Part shown: in pieces, positions 1 through 8,928 of the stretch | Numbering within the stretch: position 1 is the stretch's first letter | Layout of the letters: the number at the start of each line of letters is the position of its first letter | Assembly (NCBI GenBank): GCA_937876695.1 | Contig: CALFHW010000141.1 | Location: 1 to 24,767 of the forward strand | Direction: 5' to 3' | From: an uncultured bacterium | GTDB lineage: Bacteria; Patescibacteriota; Dojkabacteria; CALFHW01 | DNA: 24,767 bases | The notes under the pieces: generated by a model | Databases searched by the model: none | Seen by the model: the letters and a program-made list of their open reading frames with translations, nothing else | Told to the model about the DNA's origin: nothing | Program-made: the position numbers and the translations under genes

Positions 1-1
1 G

Positions 2-3000
2 TTTGTGGCGCTGGCTGTATTGTTGTCTCTGGGGATTTTAACTAACCAGGTAGAGGCAGCTAGCTCGCAGAATACTATTAAATTCCAAGGTAAGGTGGTG
101 TCGAAGTCTGATGGCCGCAACTTGATACCAGGAACGCCAGCTTGCGTGGTAGCTGGGGCAGCCAATGACACTTGCGATTTAAGGGTTAGCCTTTATGATG
201 CAGCGAGTTCCGGCACACTTCTGTGGCAAGAAGAACACTTAAATGTTGAGGTCGGGGAGTACAACGGAGTATTCAATCTGCTACTCAACAGTGTCTGTGC
301 TAGTTGGCCTGCTTTGGGATCGCCGCCAGCTGGGTGTACAGCTTCGCCCACAGCAGCAGGTATAGATTGGAGTAGTGTTGGAGATGTCTATGTCCAAGTG
401 GAGTTTGCGCCGCTGGGGGCAGCGTCTTATACAGAAACATTTTCCAGAAAAATTTTGACGAGCGTGCCATTTGCCCAATACGCCGGAGATTCTGGGACGT
501 TAGGTGGGATAGATTCAGAGGGTTTCGTGCAGATCCAACCAGCAGGTGGGCAGGATGTAAATGCTACTACCTCAGACGCCCTTATTTGGTTGAACGAAAC
601 GGGCACAGCGACGCCGAACTTACTGCAGTTGCAGGTAGGAGCCGTTGATAGATTTGTAGTTACGAATGACGGCCTAGTAGAGATAGGAGCCTACAGCAGT
701 GATAGTTGGCTCTCTTTGGCGGCCTCAACAGCAGGCAGAAGCCAGATCAACTTCCAGAGTGGGGTAGACCCAAGTGCTCCAAATGCCGGGGACTTTTGGT
801 GGAACGGCACAGCCCTAAACTTCTATGATGGGGCTGCCACCGCGAATATATTAAACACTAGCAAGTTCACAGACGCTGGTACAGTGACTTACCTCACAGC
901 TACTACAGATGACTTTGCAGTAGGAGGATCTACTCTGGCAGCGTCAATCTTCTCGGTAGACGTCTCAGCAGGAGATATCTTCCTAGGTAGCGCTGGCAGC
1001 GTAGATCCTAGTCTAGTGTTCGAGAACAGCTCTAGTCAAATAGCTAACCTAGACTTCACAAGCACTGGTAACTTCAACCTTACTAATGCCGGCCTCAACG
1101 TCCGCCTAGGCATAAACAAGGCAGTCCCTACAGAGGAGTTAGATGTAGTAGGAGATATTCAGCTGACTGGAGACCTACTAGCAGACAGCGCTAGCTCAGA
1201 TATCGGCACAGTCAGTGATCCATTTGCTAATGTCTACACAGTAGGCCTGTTAGCTCAGGGAGCAGCAACTTTTGAGGACGTGATAAATGTAGAGGGCAAC
1301 ATCTTAGCAGCTGCTCCTACTCTGGCTACTGGGAGCATCCAGACCGTTGATACCACCGGCAATCAAGGTCTTCTTACCGATATCGCGATCAACAACCAAG
1401 GTTTTCCGGCTATTGTTTATCGCGATATAACTGCGTCACCTGAACGAGTTAGAATATCTGTGTGTTCCACAGCTGGCTGCTCAGGCAGTGTTACATCCAC
1501 CTCACATGATAGTGCAGTAAATTTTACAGGCAACTTTGCCAATGCGATCGTAATTCGGTCTGACAATAGGCCAATATTCCAGTTTTTTAATGGGTCAGTT
1601 AACGGTGGAGATCCTAGAATAGCTGATTGTACAAATGCCACCTGCACAGCTTCCACAATTCGCGAACCAAATAATAACGTGCAAATTATAGGTAGGTACA
1701 CTGATATAATTATGAGATCGAATGGTTTTCCGCTGGGTGTTAGCCACAGAAATGATTTGGATAATACTCAAGTATACCCTTGTGCTGATGTGAACTGTAC
1801 TAGCTTCACTGCTGTCTACGCTCACGATACCAGTGCTTCTGCTGGTGGTAAACAGCACATATCGGTTGTAGAGAGGACAAACCAAATGCCCTTTATTACT
1901 GTTTATGATTCTGTCGGGGGGGATCTGCGCTACATTAATTGCACAGATTCTGTTTGTAGCACTTCCATGGTCGGTGCTCTCCTTTCGACCAACAACGTAG
2001 GCCAATGGAACCGTCTGGCATTGACGAAGGAAGGGTTTCCACTGATAGCTCATAGGAATGTGACCAACCAATCAGTAGAGCTAGTAATCTGCAAGGATTA
2101 TTCCTGCGCCAACTTCGAGCAGAGGGTACTAGCAGATACAGGTGATACTCTAGGAGATCTGCAGCTAGGCCTTGCAACTAAGGTAGACGGCAGCCCAGTG
2201 GTAAGCTACTACAACACCACCAATACTTCTCTCTACCTGTACGAATGTCATGACCCAGACTGCATAACTGGTACCAACCATAGATTGACCAATAGTTCAG
2301 ATAGAGGAAGTTACAGCAGCATAGTCAGAAAGATGGGAACTAATGATGAATTTACAATAGCCTATTACAATGCCACAGCAGGAGACCTAGAAGTCTACAA
2401 TTTTGCTAAGAGCTTCACAGGAGGAGTAAGTCTAGGCACGGCTACTGACTACTTCAAGGACTTGTATGTAGGCAAGATCAATACTAAAATAGCCAGCATC
2501 AGCGGTTTTGACGTAGCGGAGGAGTACTTAGTAACAGACCAGAGTATAGAGGCAGGGGAAGTTGTGAGGTTCTCAGCAAGCAGCCAGGCAAGCGCGGGCC
2601 CAGAGAATGCTTCTGCGGCTGCAACCAATACCACGGACAGCTCCAGTAACACTGACGCCAAGCTGCTGATAGAGAAGACTAGCAGCGCTTATGATGAAGG
2701 CCTAATAGGAGTAGTAAGCACTGAGCCGGGCCTGTATCTATCGAATTGGCAGCGGGGAGAAGAGGAGAAGAAGAAAACCAGACCCGTAGCCTTAGTAGGA
2801 AGAGTCCCCGTGAAGGTGAGCAGCGAAAATGGATCTATCAAGAGAGGAGACCTGCTAACCAGCAGCGAGAAATACCCAGGCTACGCTATGAAGGCAACCA
2901 GAGGCGGCTATGTAGTCGGCAGAAGTATGGAGGACTTTGGATCTAATGCAAACGATTCGCAAGAAGCCACCCCTGCAAATACCAGCCCCCAACGAACCAG

Positions 3001-3688
3001 CCTAGAAATCCAAGAACTGGAAAAGCTTAAAGAATTTGCCATATCCGAAAAACAATCCTCAATGGCGGCTGCCTTGGAATTGAAGATTAATGAATTGAAG
3101 CAGTTGCTGGCAGCTGAAGATGCCCAGGCAAGTCCTGAAGCTAAACTAGGCAGAGTTACTATGTATGTAGACTTGGGTTATGTGCCTGATCAGTATTATG
3201 ACGCGATGGCAAAAGGAAATGGTGCTGAAAATAGCCAAGCCGGGCTAACCAACGCGCTCAGCGGCCTAGGACTTGAGGCGCAATACCTGCCCGAAGGTAG
3301 TGGTAGCTATTTCGATGGGGCGTTGCAGTTTGTAGGCAAAAAAGGGAAGCTAACCCTTGAAGATATTACTGTGGCAGGTGGTCTGCGAGTTGAGTCGGAT
3401 TTAATTGTCAAAGGCGTTCTTACTGCAGGCAACTTATCTACCGAGACTCTGATCATTAAGAGAGACCTAACTCTAGAAAACTTTACCGGCGTGGCAGAAA
3501 TACTACCCGGCCAGACTGAAACTATAGTGAAAATGCCCGATATTTCCGAAAGGTCGGCAGTGTTTGTCAGCAGCAATGGAGCCGAGGCTTGGGTGGAAAG
3601 AATTATGCCTGGGGAGGGTTTTGTGATAAAAATAGATGAAGCTAGAGAAGAGATTTTAAAAGTTAATTTCGCTATAATAAATAAATGA
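2..3688 (+). CDS. Giant secreted surface protein with seven-bladed propeller-like repeats (5' end cut off)
   Basis: The frame is open to the window edge. A GTG lies at 5, but the protein starts directly in the hydrophobic core of a signal peptide without the usual basic start, so the true start is probably upstream. Residues are numbered from that GTG. A signal-peptidase site is likely near residue 19 (QVEA/AS). Residues about 26-440 are beta-rich and hold a tail-fibre-type motif near 366-384 (LGINKAVPTEELDVVGD). Residues about 443-803 contain seven repeats of 50-55 residues. Six carry a CX4C pair (C487, 542, 593, 646, 696 and 748, each with a partner five residues later); the seventh has none. 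Then come a conserved-looking module at about 927-965 (PVALVGRVPVKV...RGDLL...PGYAMKA), a coiled coil at about 1000-1040 and beta-rich repeats. I infer an exported surface or adhesion protein; the ligand is unknown. It ends in TGA, overlapping the next start (ATGA). Confidence 0.8.
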   Translation, partial: FVALAVLLSLGILTNQVEAASSQNTIKFQGKVVSKSDGRNLIPGTPACVVAGAANDTCDLRVSLYDAASSGTLLWQEEHLNVEVGEYNGVFNLLLNSVCASWPALGSPPAGCTASPTAAGIDWSSVGDVYVQVEFAPLGAASYTETFSRKILTSVPFAQYAGDSGTLGGIDSEGFVQIQPAGGQDVNATTSDALIWLNETGTATPNLLQLQVGAVDRFVVTNDGLVEIGAYSSDSWLSLAASTAGRSQINFQSGVDPSAPNAGDFWWNGTALNFYDGAATANILNTSKFTDAGTVTYLTATTDDFAVGGSTLAASIFSVDVSAGDIFLGSAGSVDPSLVFENSSSQIANLDFTSTGNFNLTNAGLNVRLGINKAVPTEELDVVGDIQLTGDLLADSASSDIGTVSDPFANVYTVGLLAQGAATFEDVINVEGNILAAAPTLATGSIQTVDTTGNQGLLTDIAINNQGFPAIVYRDITASPERVRISVCSTAGCSGSVTSTSHDSAVNFTGNFANAIVIRSDNRPIFQFFNGSVNGGDPRIADCTNATCTASTIREPNNNVQIIGRYTDIIMRSNGFPLGVSHRNDLDNTQVYPCADVNCTSFTAVYAHDTSASAGGKQHISVVERTNQMPFITVYDSVGGDLRYINCTDSVCSTSMVGALLSTNNVGQWNRLALTKEGFPLIAHRNVTNQSVELVICKDYSCANFEQRVLADTGDTLGDLQLGLATKVDGSPVVSYYNTTNTSLYLYECHDPDCITGTNHRLTNSSDRGSYSSIVRKMGTNDEFTIAYYNATAGDLEVYNFAKSFTGGVSLGTATDYFKDLYVGKINTKIASISGFDVAEEYLVTDQSIEAGEVVRFSASSQASAGPENASAAATNTTDSSSNTDAKLLIEKTSSAYDEGLIGVVSTEPGLYLSNWQRGEEEKKKTRPVALVGRVPVKVSSENGSIKRGDLLTSSEKYPGYAMKATRGGYVVGRSMEDFGSNANDSQEATPANTSPQRTSLEIQELEKLKEFAISEKQSSMAAALELKINELKQLLAAEDAQASPEAKLGRVTMYVDLGYVPDQYYDAMAKGNGAENSQAGLTNALSGLGLEAQYLPEGSGSYFDGALQFVGKKGKLTLEDITVAGGLRVESDLIVKGVLTAGNLSTETLIIKRDLTLENFTGVAEILPGQTETIVKMPDISERSAVFVSSNGAEAWVERIMPGEGFVIKIDEAREEILKVNFAIINK
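3673..3678 (+). promoter_or_regulatory. -10 box TATAAT, 6 bases before the ATG at 3685
   Basis: Perfect TATAAT inside the last codons of the giant surface protein. Six bases separate it from the ATG at 3685, so transcription would start at the start codon (leaderless). I see no clear -35. It fits the spacing found at many other genes in this window. Confidence 0.5.
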
Positions 3689-4074
3689 CACAACAATCAG
3701 AAGCAAAACCAGCACGCGGGAAATTATTATTCGGGGTAGGGGTACTGCCGGTGCTACTGGCGGTCCTATTTGCCGGGGTAATTGCGGGCTATATCGCAGG
3801 CAGAAGTGCCGATCTACCCACTAATCCGATATCTTGGGTAGTTTTGGACGACACCGATAAGCTAATCGCTATGGTGCGCAGCAAGGTAGAAGTGGGCGAC
3901 TCACAAGATAAGCCAGGTGTACTAAAAGTTTCGGATGTGGAAGTCGCCCGTCTCACCAATCCAGAACTATACGAAGGCGTCGAAAACGACGACCGAGTGC
4001 TGATTTTCGAGAAGAAAGCCGTCATCTATCGACCCTCCACCGGCAAAATCGTTAAGGTTGTGGGGTTGACGTAG
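3685..4074 (+). CDS. Small single-pass membrane protein with C-terminal YRPST motif
   Basis: A 129-residue protein. A short polar, basic N-terminus is followed by one hydrophobic segment (residues about 14-39), then an outward-facing region of about 90 residues. The C-terminus has the pattern NP-x7-NDDRVLIFEKKAVIYRPST, with YRPST at 115-119. The same ending occurs in the protein at 19170-19883. I associate this ending with membrane-anchored CPR proteins, but I know of no function. Its ATG overlaps the TGA of the surface-protein gene, so the two may be translationally coupled; a TATAAT six bases upstream would also allow independent expression. Its last 23 bases overlap the convergent gene on the minus strand. 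The neighbour suggests an envelope role, which is inference. Confidence 0.75.
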   Translation: MTQQSEAKPARGKLLFGVGVLPVLLAVLFAGVIAGYIAGRSADLPTNPISWVVLDDTDKLIAMVRSKVEVGDSQDKPGVLKVSDVEVARLTNPELYEGVENDDRVLIFEKKAVIYRPSTGKIVKVVGLT

Positions 4075-5257
4075 GCTTCTGCAAGAAACTACCCAAAGCA
4101 GGGATATCTCCAAACTTAGCCTTCAAGAGGCTGACGCAATAGTTTAGGATTTCTTTCCTCACCGTATCCTCAAGTCCTGCATTCAGTTGGTCAAGTAATG
4201 AGGATTTGAAGTCATATTTGGCAATAGCTTCCAATATTCCCAATGCTGACGCAAGCGCCGCCGAATCATACACCCGTGCATCTTTTCCTTCATGGATCTC
4301 CAAAAATTCGGCGAAGCGGTTTAGCGGCTCTATATTTACAGCCGTGAAAGCTTTTTCAGCAGCAAATCCAGAACTCTCATCTGTGAACTGAAATATAGTT
4401 CTATTGATTCCATCGCTATTTACAACTAATAACTCAGCGTTGGTATTGGGGCTTTGATCGATACTGTTGGGTATTTTGTAACCAATTATGAGGCCTTTAC
4501 TATCTGTATCCCTAGGGTCTTCCTGTGGGTCAAAAACAACTGGATATCCATGCTCGACTTTAGTCATTCTGACTCTACCCAGACCAGCTGCGATTTGTCC
4601 TTTGGGATTATTTATAGATAGAAGAATGGGTTCCTTTTGCTTGCGAACAATCATTTCGACCAACTTGGGTCTCATGACCTCTAGGATCACCTCCATATCT
4701 AGCTTAAGTTCCTCTGGGCTATAGTCTTCTAGTTGGCTAGTTAGAATAAGATCTGCCAGTCTGACAGGATCAACACCAGCATCTAACATTGGGGTTATGT
4801 CCATTACTTGTAATTCATGTCTTTTGTCTATGCCATCCTTCACTAACCGGGCTGTGAATAGGTATAAGCTATTACCGACACTGGCTATCTTGGGTCCTAG
4901 CAGTCCCGGGTGTTCGATGGGTGCTTTGGGGATTTCACCCGCACTACTTTTGGTGGCGATTACCCAAGGGTATAGTTCTACATTCACCTTCTGCTGAGGT
5001 CTTCCAGCTCTATGAAGGGTAGTTATGGTCAGTGAACTGCTATTATCTCCTCGGAAGATACTGCTCAAATCAGTTACCTTTATTCCTAAAGGTAGGGGAG
5101 TAGCTTCGGGTTTAGAAATAATTTTAGTGTTCGAGACGATATAGCAATCTGTCCTCAGCTTTTGTAGTGATTCTAGCAAAGGATCAGAGGCTATTTTAAC
5201 TTCAGGACTGGTATCAGGTTGAAACCTAGTCATTGTATCAGCCGTAGTTTGTGTCAT
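4052..5257 (-). CDS. Protein of unknown function, shorter member of a tandem paralogous pair
   Basis: 401 residues, no signal peptide or membrane segment, so probably cytosolic. I do not recognise the family. It shares landmarks in the same order with the 554-residue protein immediately upstream: ELYPWVIAT near residue 95, then HPGLLGPK, then a short segment ending LYLFTA, then a helix with MRPKLVEMIV, and later YDSAALASALGILEA. The upstream protein has TLHPWIVNT, HPNLLTPE, LYLATG, MSPMLIERAT and YHSACAILGIL in those places. A diverged duplication is therefore likely. The start at 5257 lies 12 bases after the upstream stop, with no -10 box at the usual distance, so the two are probably one transcript. 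The 3' end runs 23 bases into the convergent YRPST gene. No catalytic motif is visible. Confidence 0.75.
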   Translation of the reverse strand: MTQTTADTMTRFQPDTSPEVKIASDPLLESLQKLRTDCYIVSNTKIISKPEATPLPLGIKVTDLSSIFRGDNSSSLTITTLHRAGRPQQKVNVELYPWVIATKSSAGEIPKAPIEHPGLLGPKIASVGNSLYLFTARLVKDGIDKRHELQVMDITPMLDAGVDPVRLADLILTSQLEDYSPEELKLDMEVILEVMRPKLVEMIVRKQKEPILLSINNPKGQIAAGLGRVRMTKVEHGYPVVFDPQEDPRDTDSKGLIIGYKIPNSIDQSPNTNAELLVVNSDGINRTIFQFTDESSGFAAEKAFTAVNIEPLNRFAEFLEIHEGKDARVYDSAALASALGILEAIAKYDFKSSLLDQLNAGLEDTVRKEILNYCVSLLKAKFGDIPALGSFLQKPTSTPQP

Positions 5258-5269
5258 TACGTCAATACA

Positions 5270-6934
5270 TTATCTCTGAGATATCGCTTCATTGGCTAGC
5301 TCTCTTATATACTTACCTTGGTTAATTTTTGGCCTTTGCCCATATTTCCAGGACTTCATTTCACGGTAATTAGTTGTGTATCGGTTTTGTGAGTTAACGA
5401 TGCTAGCAAATAGGTTTTGCATAGGGTCGATGAGCCGACGCACCGCTTTTAGAGCTGGTCTTGCAATGCGTTCGGGGGTATTGACTATACGGTTGTCTTC
5501 ATCATAGCGATAATTTGCTACGAAATCCTCAAACTCTCCCCTTTTGTTTGTTGGGAGAGAGAACCAAGTTGCAACTGCTAGTATTTCATCATGACTACTA
5601 TAAGGAATATAGTATAAACCTAACCCTTCACCTGTTTGGTTAAGATATTCTGTAATGGGTGCAATAAATGGATTAAGATCTTTGGTTTTAATCTCAGAAG
5701 TTGGGAATACTTCAAATGAATGGATACCAAACTCTTTAGATAATATTCCTAAGATTGCACAAGCAGAGTGGTAACGAATATTTACTTGATCAGCAACTGT
5801 TAATTTTTCATCAGCGATTTCACTGAGGTCTCTACGGAGAATGGAGTATAGTAGTTCCTTAGCTTTTCTACTTATACGACTTTTCTCCTCGTCATTAATG
5901 CTTTGCTCCTTGCTTTCAGATACCATTTTTATCAATTCGTTGAGCTCAGGCAGGTTAGTAGCTGTAAGAATGCTGTTTTTAGGCAACTCTCTGGATAACA
6001 TCTCCTGAGCTTGACTACAAACAAGGACAGTATTTGGCGTATTGGTCTCACCAGTAACAATCAGGTTTATAGTGACATTTTGGCCTTGGTCAACATACAA
6101 GTTACCGCTCAATCCAGCTGTGGTCTGTTTGATTAGGTATTTATGAGTTACTTCATTACCATTCATTTCAAATTCTCCTGCAGCACAATCTTTGGTATTG
6201 ATCACTGCTTGTCCATCATTACCAACTATGTCAGGTATTCCGAGAGTAATATGAGGAGTCGAATTTATGTCAACTCGAGTTTTTGGCTGCTGCAAGAATG
6301 CAGTCGCTCGCTCAATTAGCATTGGGCTCATAGTTTCGATCGCAATCTGCTTACGCTTTTTTCGCAAGGTGTCTGTACTTGCCCCCTTACTGTTATCGAT
6401 ATTTGGTTGGGAGTACTTGTCTAGTAGTGTTGATAGAACCGCTTGAAATGTTTTTTCAATATTTTTAATTGCTGGATTTAAGTGGCCATTGTCGGTTATT
6501 CTCCAGAGATTTAGAACATATTGCCCCTCGTTTGTGCCTGTGGCTAAATATAGCTCTCCTTTATGTGCAAATACTTCTGGGGTGAGTAAGTTTGGATGCT
6601 CTCTGTAGCCGGCACTGCGAGCTGAGTCTGTTCCATCAACTAAATCAGTATTTACTATCCATGGATGTAGTGTGACGAGTTCATTCCCGAAGGTATCACA
6701 TAAACAGAGACTTTTATTGTTTACACCTTCAAACTTCCCAATATCTTCAATCATCGCGTAGCAATTAGGCCTTGTCCCTTCTGGCCCAACGGTCATATTG
6801 TTATCCCGATTTAATATAGGAATGTTTGTTATCAGCGGTTTATATCCAAGGATTTGGGAGATTTTATCGGGTAGTATTACTGGTAAAGTGTCATCCTCTT
6901 GCTTAGGCCCAAGTTTATCAATGTTCAACACCAT
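5270..6934 (-). CDS. Protein of unknown function, longer member of a tandem paralogous pair
   Basis: 554 residues, apparently soluble. Residues about 40-170 look beta-rich and include TLHPWIVNT (near 90), HPNLLTPE and LYLATG. A charged helical stretch with KKRKQ leads to MSPMLIERAT. A second beta-rich part (about 225-305) includes TPHITLGIPDIVG. The rest is mostly helical, with a charged linker (ESKEQSINDEEKSR) and a C-terminal extension of roughly 130 residues missing from the downstream paralog. No known domain or catalytic signature is evident to me. It heads a two-gene minus-strand unit between plus-strand genes, and to the eye is more AT-rich than dnaX next door, so acquisition by transfer is possible. 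An extended -10 box (TGTTATAAA) ends six bases before the ATG, which supports this start and a leaderless mRNA. Confidence 0.78.
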   Translation of the reverse strand: MVLNIDKLGPKQEDDTLPVILPDKISQILGYKPLITNIPILNRDNNMTVGPEGTRPNCYAMIEDIGKFEGVNNKSLCLCDTFGNELVTLHPWIVNTDLVDGTDSARSAGYREHPNLLTPEVFAHKGELYLATGTNEGQYVLNLWRITDNGHLNPAIKNIEKTFQAVLSTLLDKYSQPNIDNSKGASTDTLRKKRKQIAIETMSPMLIERATAFLQQPKTRVDINSTPHITLGIPDIVGNDGQAVINTKDCAAGEFEMNGNEVTHKYLIKQTTAGLSGNLYVDQGQNVTINLIVTGETNTPNTVLVCSQAQEMLSRELPKNSILTATNLPELNELIKMVSESKEQSINDEEKSRISRKAKELLYSILRRDLSEIADEKLTVADQVNIRYHSACAILGILSKEFGIHSFEVFPTSEIKTKDLNPFIAPITEYLNQTGEGLGLYYIPYSSHDEILAVATWFSLPTNKRGEFEDFVANYRYDEDNRIVNTPERIARPALKAVRRLIDPMQNLFASIVNSQNRYTTNYREMKSWKYGQRPKINQGKYIRELANEAISQR

Positions 6935-6940
6935 TTTCTA

Positions 6941-6949
6941 TTTATAACA
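6941..6949 (-). promoter_or_regulatory. Extended -10 promoter TGTTATAAA for the unknown pair
   Basis: On the minus strand, TGT directly precedes TATAAA, and six bases separate this from the ATG at 6934. It stands back-to-back with the dnaX -10, only eight bases away, so the two polymerases would compete for one 38-base intergenic region. Confidence 0.55.
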
Positions 6950-6957
6950 ACTTATCT

Positions 6958-6966
6958 TGCTATAAT
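6958..6966 (+). promoter_or_regulatory. Extended -10 promoter TGCTATAAT for dnaX
   Basis: A perfect TATAAT preceded by TGC, six bases before the dnaX ATG at 6973. A -35 would fall on the divergent gene's -10 and shows no TTGACA match. The predicted transcript starts at the start codon. Confidence 0.6.
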
Positions 6967-6972
6967 AATATC

Positions 6973-8595
6973 ATGTCGCAGGTTTTGTATAGAAAATACA
7001 GGTCGGGGAAATTTGCTGAGCTAGTAGGCCAGGAGCAGATTGTAAAACTGCTCAAACAGACTGTCTTGGAGGGTGCTCCGGCGCATGCATATTTGTTTAC
7101 TGGGCCTAGGGGGACTGGGAAGACTTCTACTGCTAGAATTTTTGCCAAGGCGTTGAGTTGTCTGCACGCTAGCGAGAAGAAATTCGCCGGGGATGCTTGC
7201 GGCAAGTGTGAAATGTGTAAATTAGCCGAAGGCGGTAGGCTCCTGGATTTAATAGAAATCGACGCGGCTTCAAATCGCGGTATCAATGAAATCCGCGACC
7301 TCAAAGAGAAAATCGCCTTTTCGCCTGTGCAAGGTAAGTACAAGATCTATATCATCGATGAGGTGCATATGCTTACCAAAGAGGCGTTTAACGCCCTTCT
7401 GAAGACTTTGGAAGAGCCGCCTGCGCATACTGTTTTGATACTTGCCACCACCGAGGTGCATAAACTACCTCAGACGATTCTCTCTAGGGTGGTGAGGTTT
7501 GACTTTAGGCTGGGTAGCAAAGAAAACCTGAGCGAGAAGTTATCCATGATTGTCGCTGCAGAAGGCCGGAAAATCGAGTCTGAGGCTCTGGAGAGGCTCG
7601 TGCGCCTAGGCAAGGGTAGTTATAGAGATGCTGAGTCTTTGCTAGAGAAGCTGCTAAAGTCTGCTGATGGTGAGAAGATCACATTGGAGGAGCTAGCGGC
7701 AGTGTTGGGATTGGTGGCTGATGATGTGCTAGGAGAGCTGTTGGCGGCCGTTTTGAAGGGCGGGAATGCAGCAGAGTTGTTAGCAATCTTGGCTAGAATT
7801 GAGAGTAGGGGAGTTTCGCCGCAACAGCTGCTATTGGATATAGCTGAATATGTTTTGGCTACAATTGAGAGTGAAGATTCTGGGAGCTATTCGCTCAGAG
7901 ACCTGCTCAAAGTTTCAGGCGCGGTGCAACTGCTGATTGCTGAGATGAACTATTATCCTGATCCTTATGTCGCGATTAAGTTGAGGTTGCTGGATGTGTC
8001 GCAGCCAAGGCAAGCCCCGGTAGAGCAGGTGGCAGCGCCAGTGCAACCACTTCGTATACCGGTCCAACCAGCCAATCAAGCTGTTCGCCGATCTGTTACC
8101 CCTCCAGTTAGTGAAACCGTCGTTACTGAATCTACAACGTCGCAAATAACTAGTGTCACCGAAGTTACGACTGCAGTGGTGGAAACCTCCCAGGTGACAG
8201 TAGCTCCAACAGCTTCCGCAGCCACGGCAGGCAGTACAAGCATGACAGCCACTGGCCAGGACATTACTCAGCTATTAGTTGGCCAGGTTAAAGCCAAGGA
8301 CCCCAGGATCGCAGCCATGCTTTCGCAGGGTAGGGTGCTGCAAAATGCAGGGTTAGTGGAGATTCACTTGCCGTATAAGTTTCATTTGGATAGGTTGGGG
8401 CAGATAAAGTCCAAACAGGTAATCCTGAGCGCGCTTTCTGCGCTAGGTATCAACGGAGTTGAGCTCGGGTTTAGTCTAACTCAGAATATTCCGGCAACTC
8501 AGCCTGGCCAAGGGGTAGCAAACGCTGCTGGCCAACAGCTCCCAGATTCCAGCAACGAAAAGTTAGTGGAAGAGATTTTTAGTGATATAATTTAA
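6973..8595 (+). CDS. dnaX: DNA polymerase III subunit gamma/tau (clamp loader)
   Basis: Motor subunit of the clamp loader, which uses ATP to load the sliding clamp on primed DNA. The N-terminal AAA+ part is complete: Walker A GPRGTGKT at 44-51, a zinc module with C63, C76, C79 and C82, Walker B with D129-E130 (IYIIDEVHML), sensor 1 LATTE near 157-161 and the SRC-type arginine position at S171-R172 (here SRV). The clamp-loader helical domains follow. Residues about 350-430 form a Pro/Gln/Thr/Val/Ser-rich linker before a C-terminal folded part of about 110 residues. At 540 residues it has a normal gamma/tau length. I saw no A-rich slippery site like the one that makes gamma in E. coli. The dnaX-ybaB-recR order is a classic conserved cluster. 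Confidence 0.96.
   Translation: MSQVLYRKYRSGKFAELVGQEQIVKLLKQTVLEGAPAHAYLFTGPRGTGKTSTARIFAKALSCLHASEKKFAGDACGKCEMCKLAEGGRLLDLIEIDAASNRGINEIRDLKEKIAFSPVQGKYKIYIIDEVHMLTKEAFNALLKTLEEPPAHTVLILATTEVHKLPQTILSRVVRFDFRLGSKENLSEKLSMIVAAEGRKIESEALERLVRLGKGSYRDAESLLEKLLKSADGEKITLEELAAVLGLVADDVLGELLAAVLKGGNAAELLAILARIESRGVSPQQLLLDIAEYVLATIESEDSGSYSLRDLLKVSGAVQLLIAEMNYYPDPYVAIKLRLLDVSQPRQAPVEQVAAPVQPLRIPVQPANQAVRRSVTPPVSETVVTESTTSQITSVTEVTTAVVETSQVTVAPTASAATAGSTSMTATGQDITQLLVGQVKAKDPRIAAMLSQGRVLQNAGLVEIHLPYKFHLDRLGQIKSKQVILSALSALGINGVELGFSLTQNIPATQPGQGVANAAGQQLPDSSNEKLVEEIFSDII
8583..8591 (+). promoter_or_regulatory. Extended -10 promoter TGATATAAT for ybaB-recR
   Basis: TGA plus perfect TATAAT, lying in the last codons of dnaX, eight bases before the ybaB ATG at 8600. 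It would let ybaB-recR be expressed independently of dnaX. Confidence 0.5.
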
Positions 8596-8599
8596 AACT

Positions 8600-8905
8600 A
8601 TGGCAAATATTTTTTCAAAAGCAAAAGATTTATATAAGATGCAAGCTGAGGCAAGGGCCATGCAGAAGAAGATGCAGGCAGTTGTAGTCTCAGGTTACTC
8701 CAAAGGCGAAGAGGTAGAAGTTAGAATCAACGGCGCCAATGAACTGGAGGAAATTGAGATCTCAGAGAACTTGCTAGTACCAGAACGCAAAGAAATGCTG
8801 CAGAGATCGATCAAAGTTGCCTTCAAAGACGCTACTAAGAAGCTGCAAAAAGAGCTAGTCAAAGATATGGACATGGATAAAATGAAGTCCATGTTAGGGA
8901 TGTAG
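8600..8905 (+). CDS. ybaB: YbaB/EbfC family nucleoid-associated protein
   Basis: 101 residues, the usual length. The family forms small DNA-binding dimers with tweezer-like helical arms and is nearly always encoded between dnaX and recR, as here. The N-terminal helix (KAKDLYKMQAEARAMQKKMQ) is followed by the characteristic beta hairpin (VVVSGYSKGEEVEVRINGAN, then LEEIEISENLLVP). The C-terminus is a charged helix ending KMKSMLGM. It begins five bases after dnaX stops and has its own extended -10 box inside dnaX. The ATG lacks a Shine-Dalgarno. It stops with TAG, 23 bases before recR. Confidence 0.93.
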   Translation: MANIFSKAKDLYKMQAEARAMQKKMQAVVVSGYSKGEEVEVRINGANELEEIEISENLLVPERKEMLQRSIKVAFKDATKKLQKELVKDMDMDKMKSMLGM

Positions 8906-8928
8906 CTTCATGCCTAAAGGCAACTGAC

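Noticed and set aside
1417..2177. Several long minus-strand frames inside the giant surface gene.
   Set aside because: They are opposite a repeat-containing protein whose frame is clearly coding; the antisense products show no domain.
3686..3739. Readthrough of the TGA of the surface gene (alternative genetic code with UGA as glycine).
   Set aside because: None of the long genes contains an in-frame TGA, so recoding to glycine is not in use; the 16-residue extension has no merit.
7600..8100. Programmed frameshift in dnaX to make a short gamma subunit.
   Set aside because: No A-rich heptameric slippery site followed by a stem was seen.
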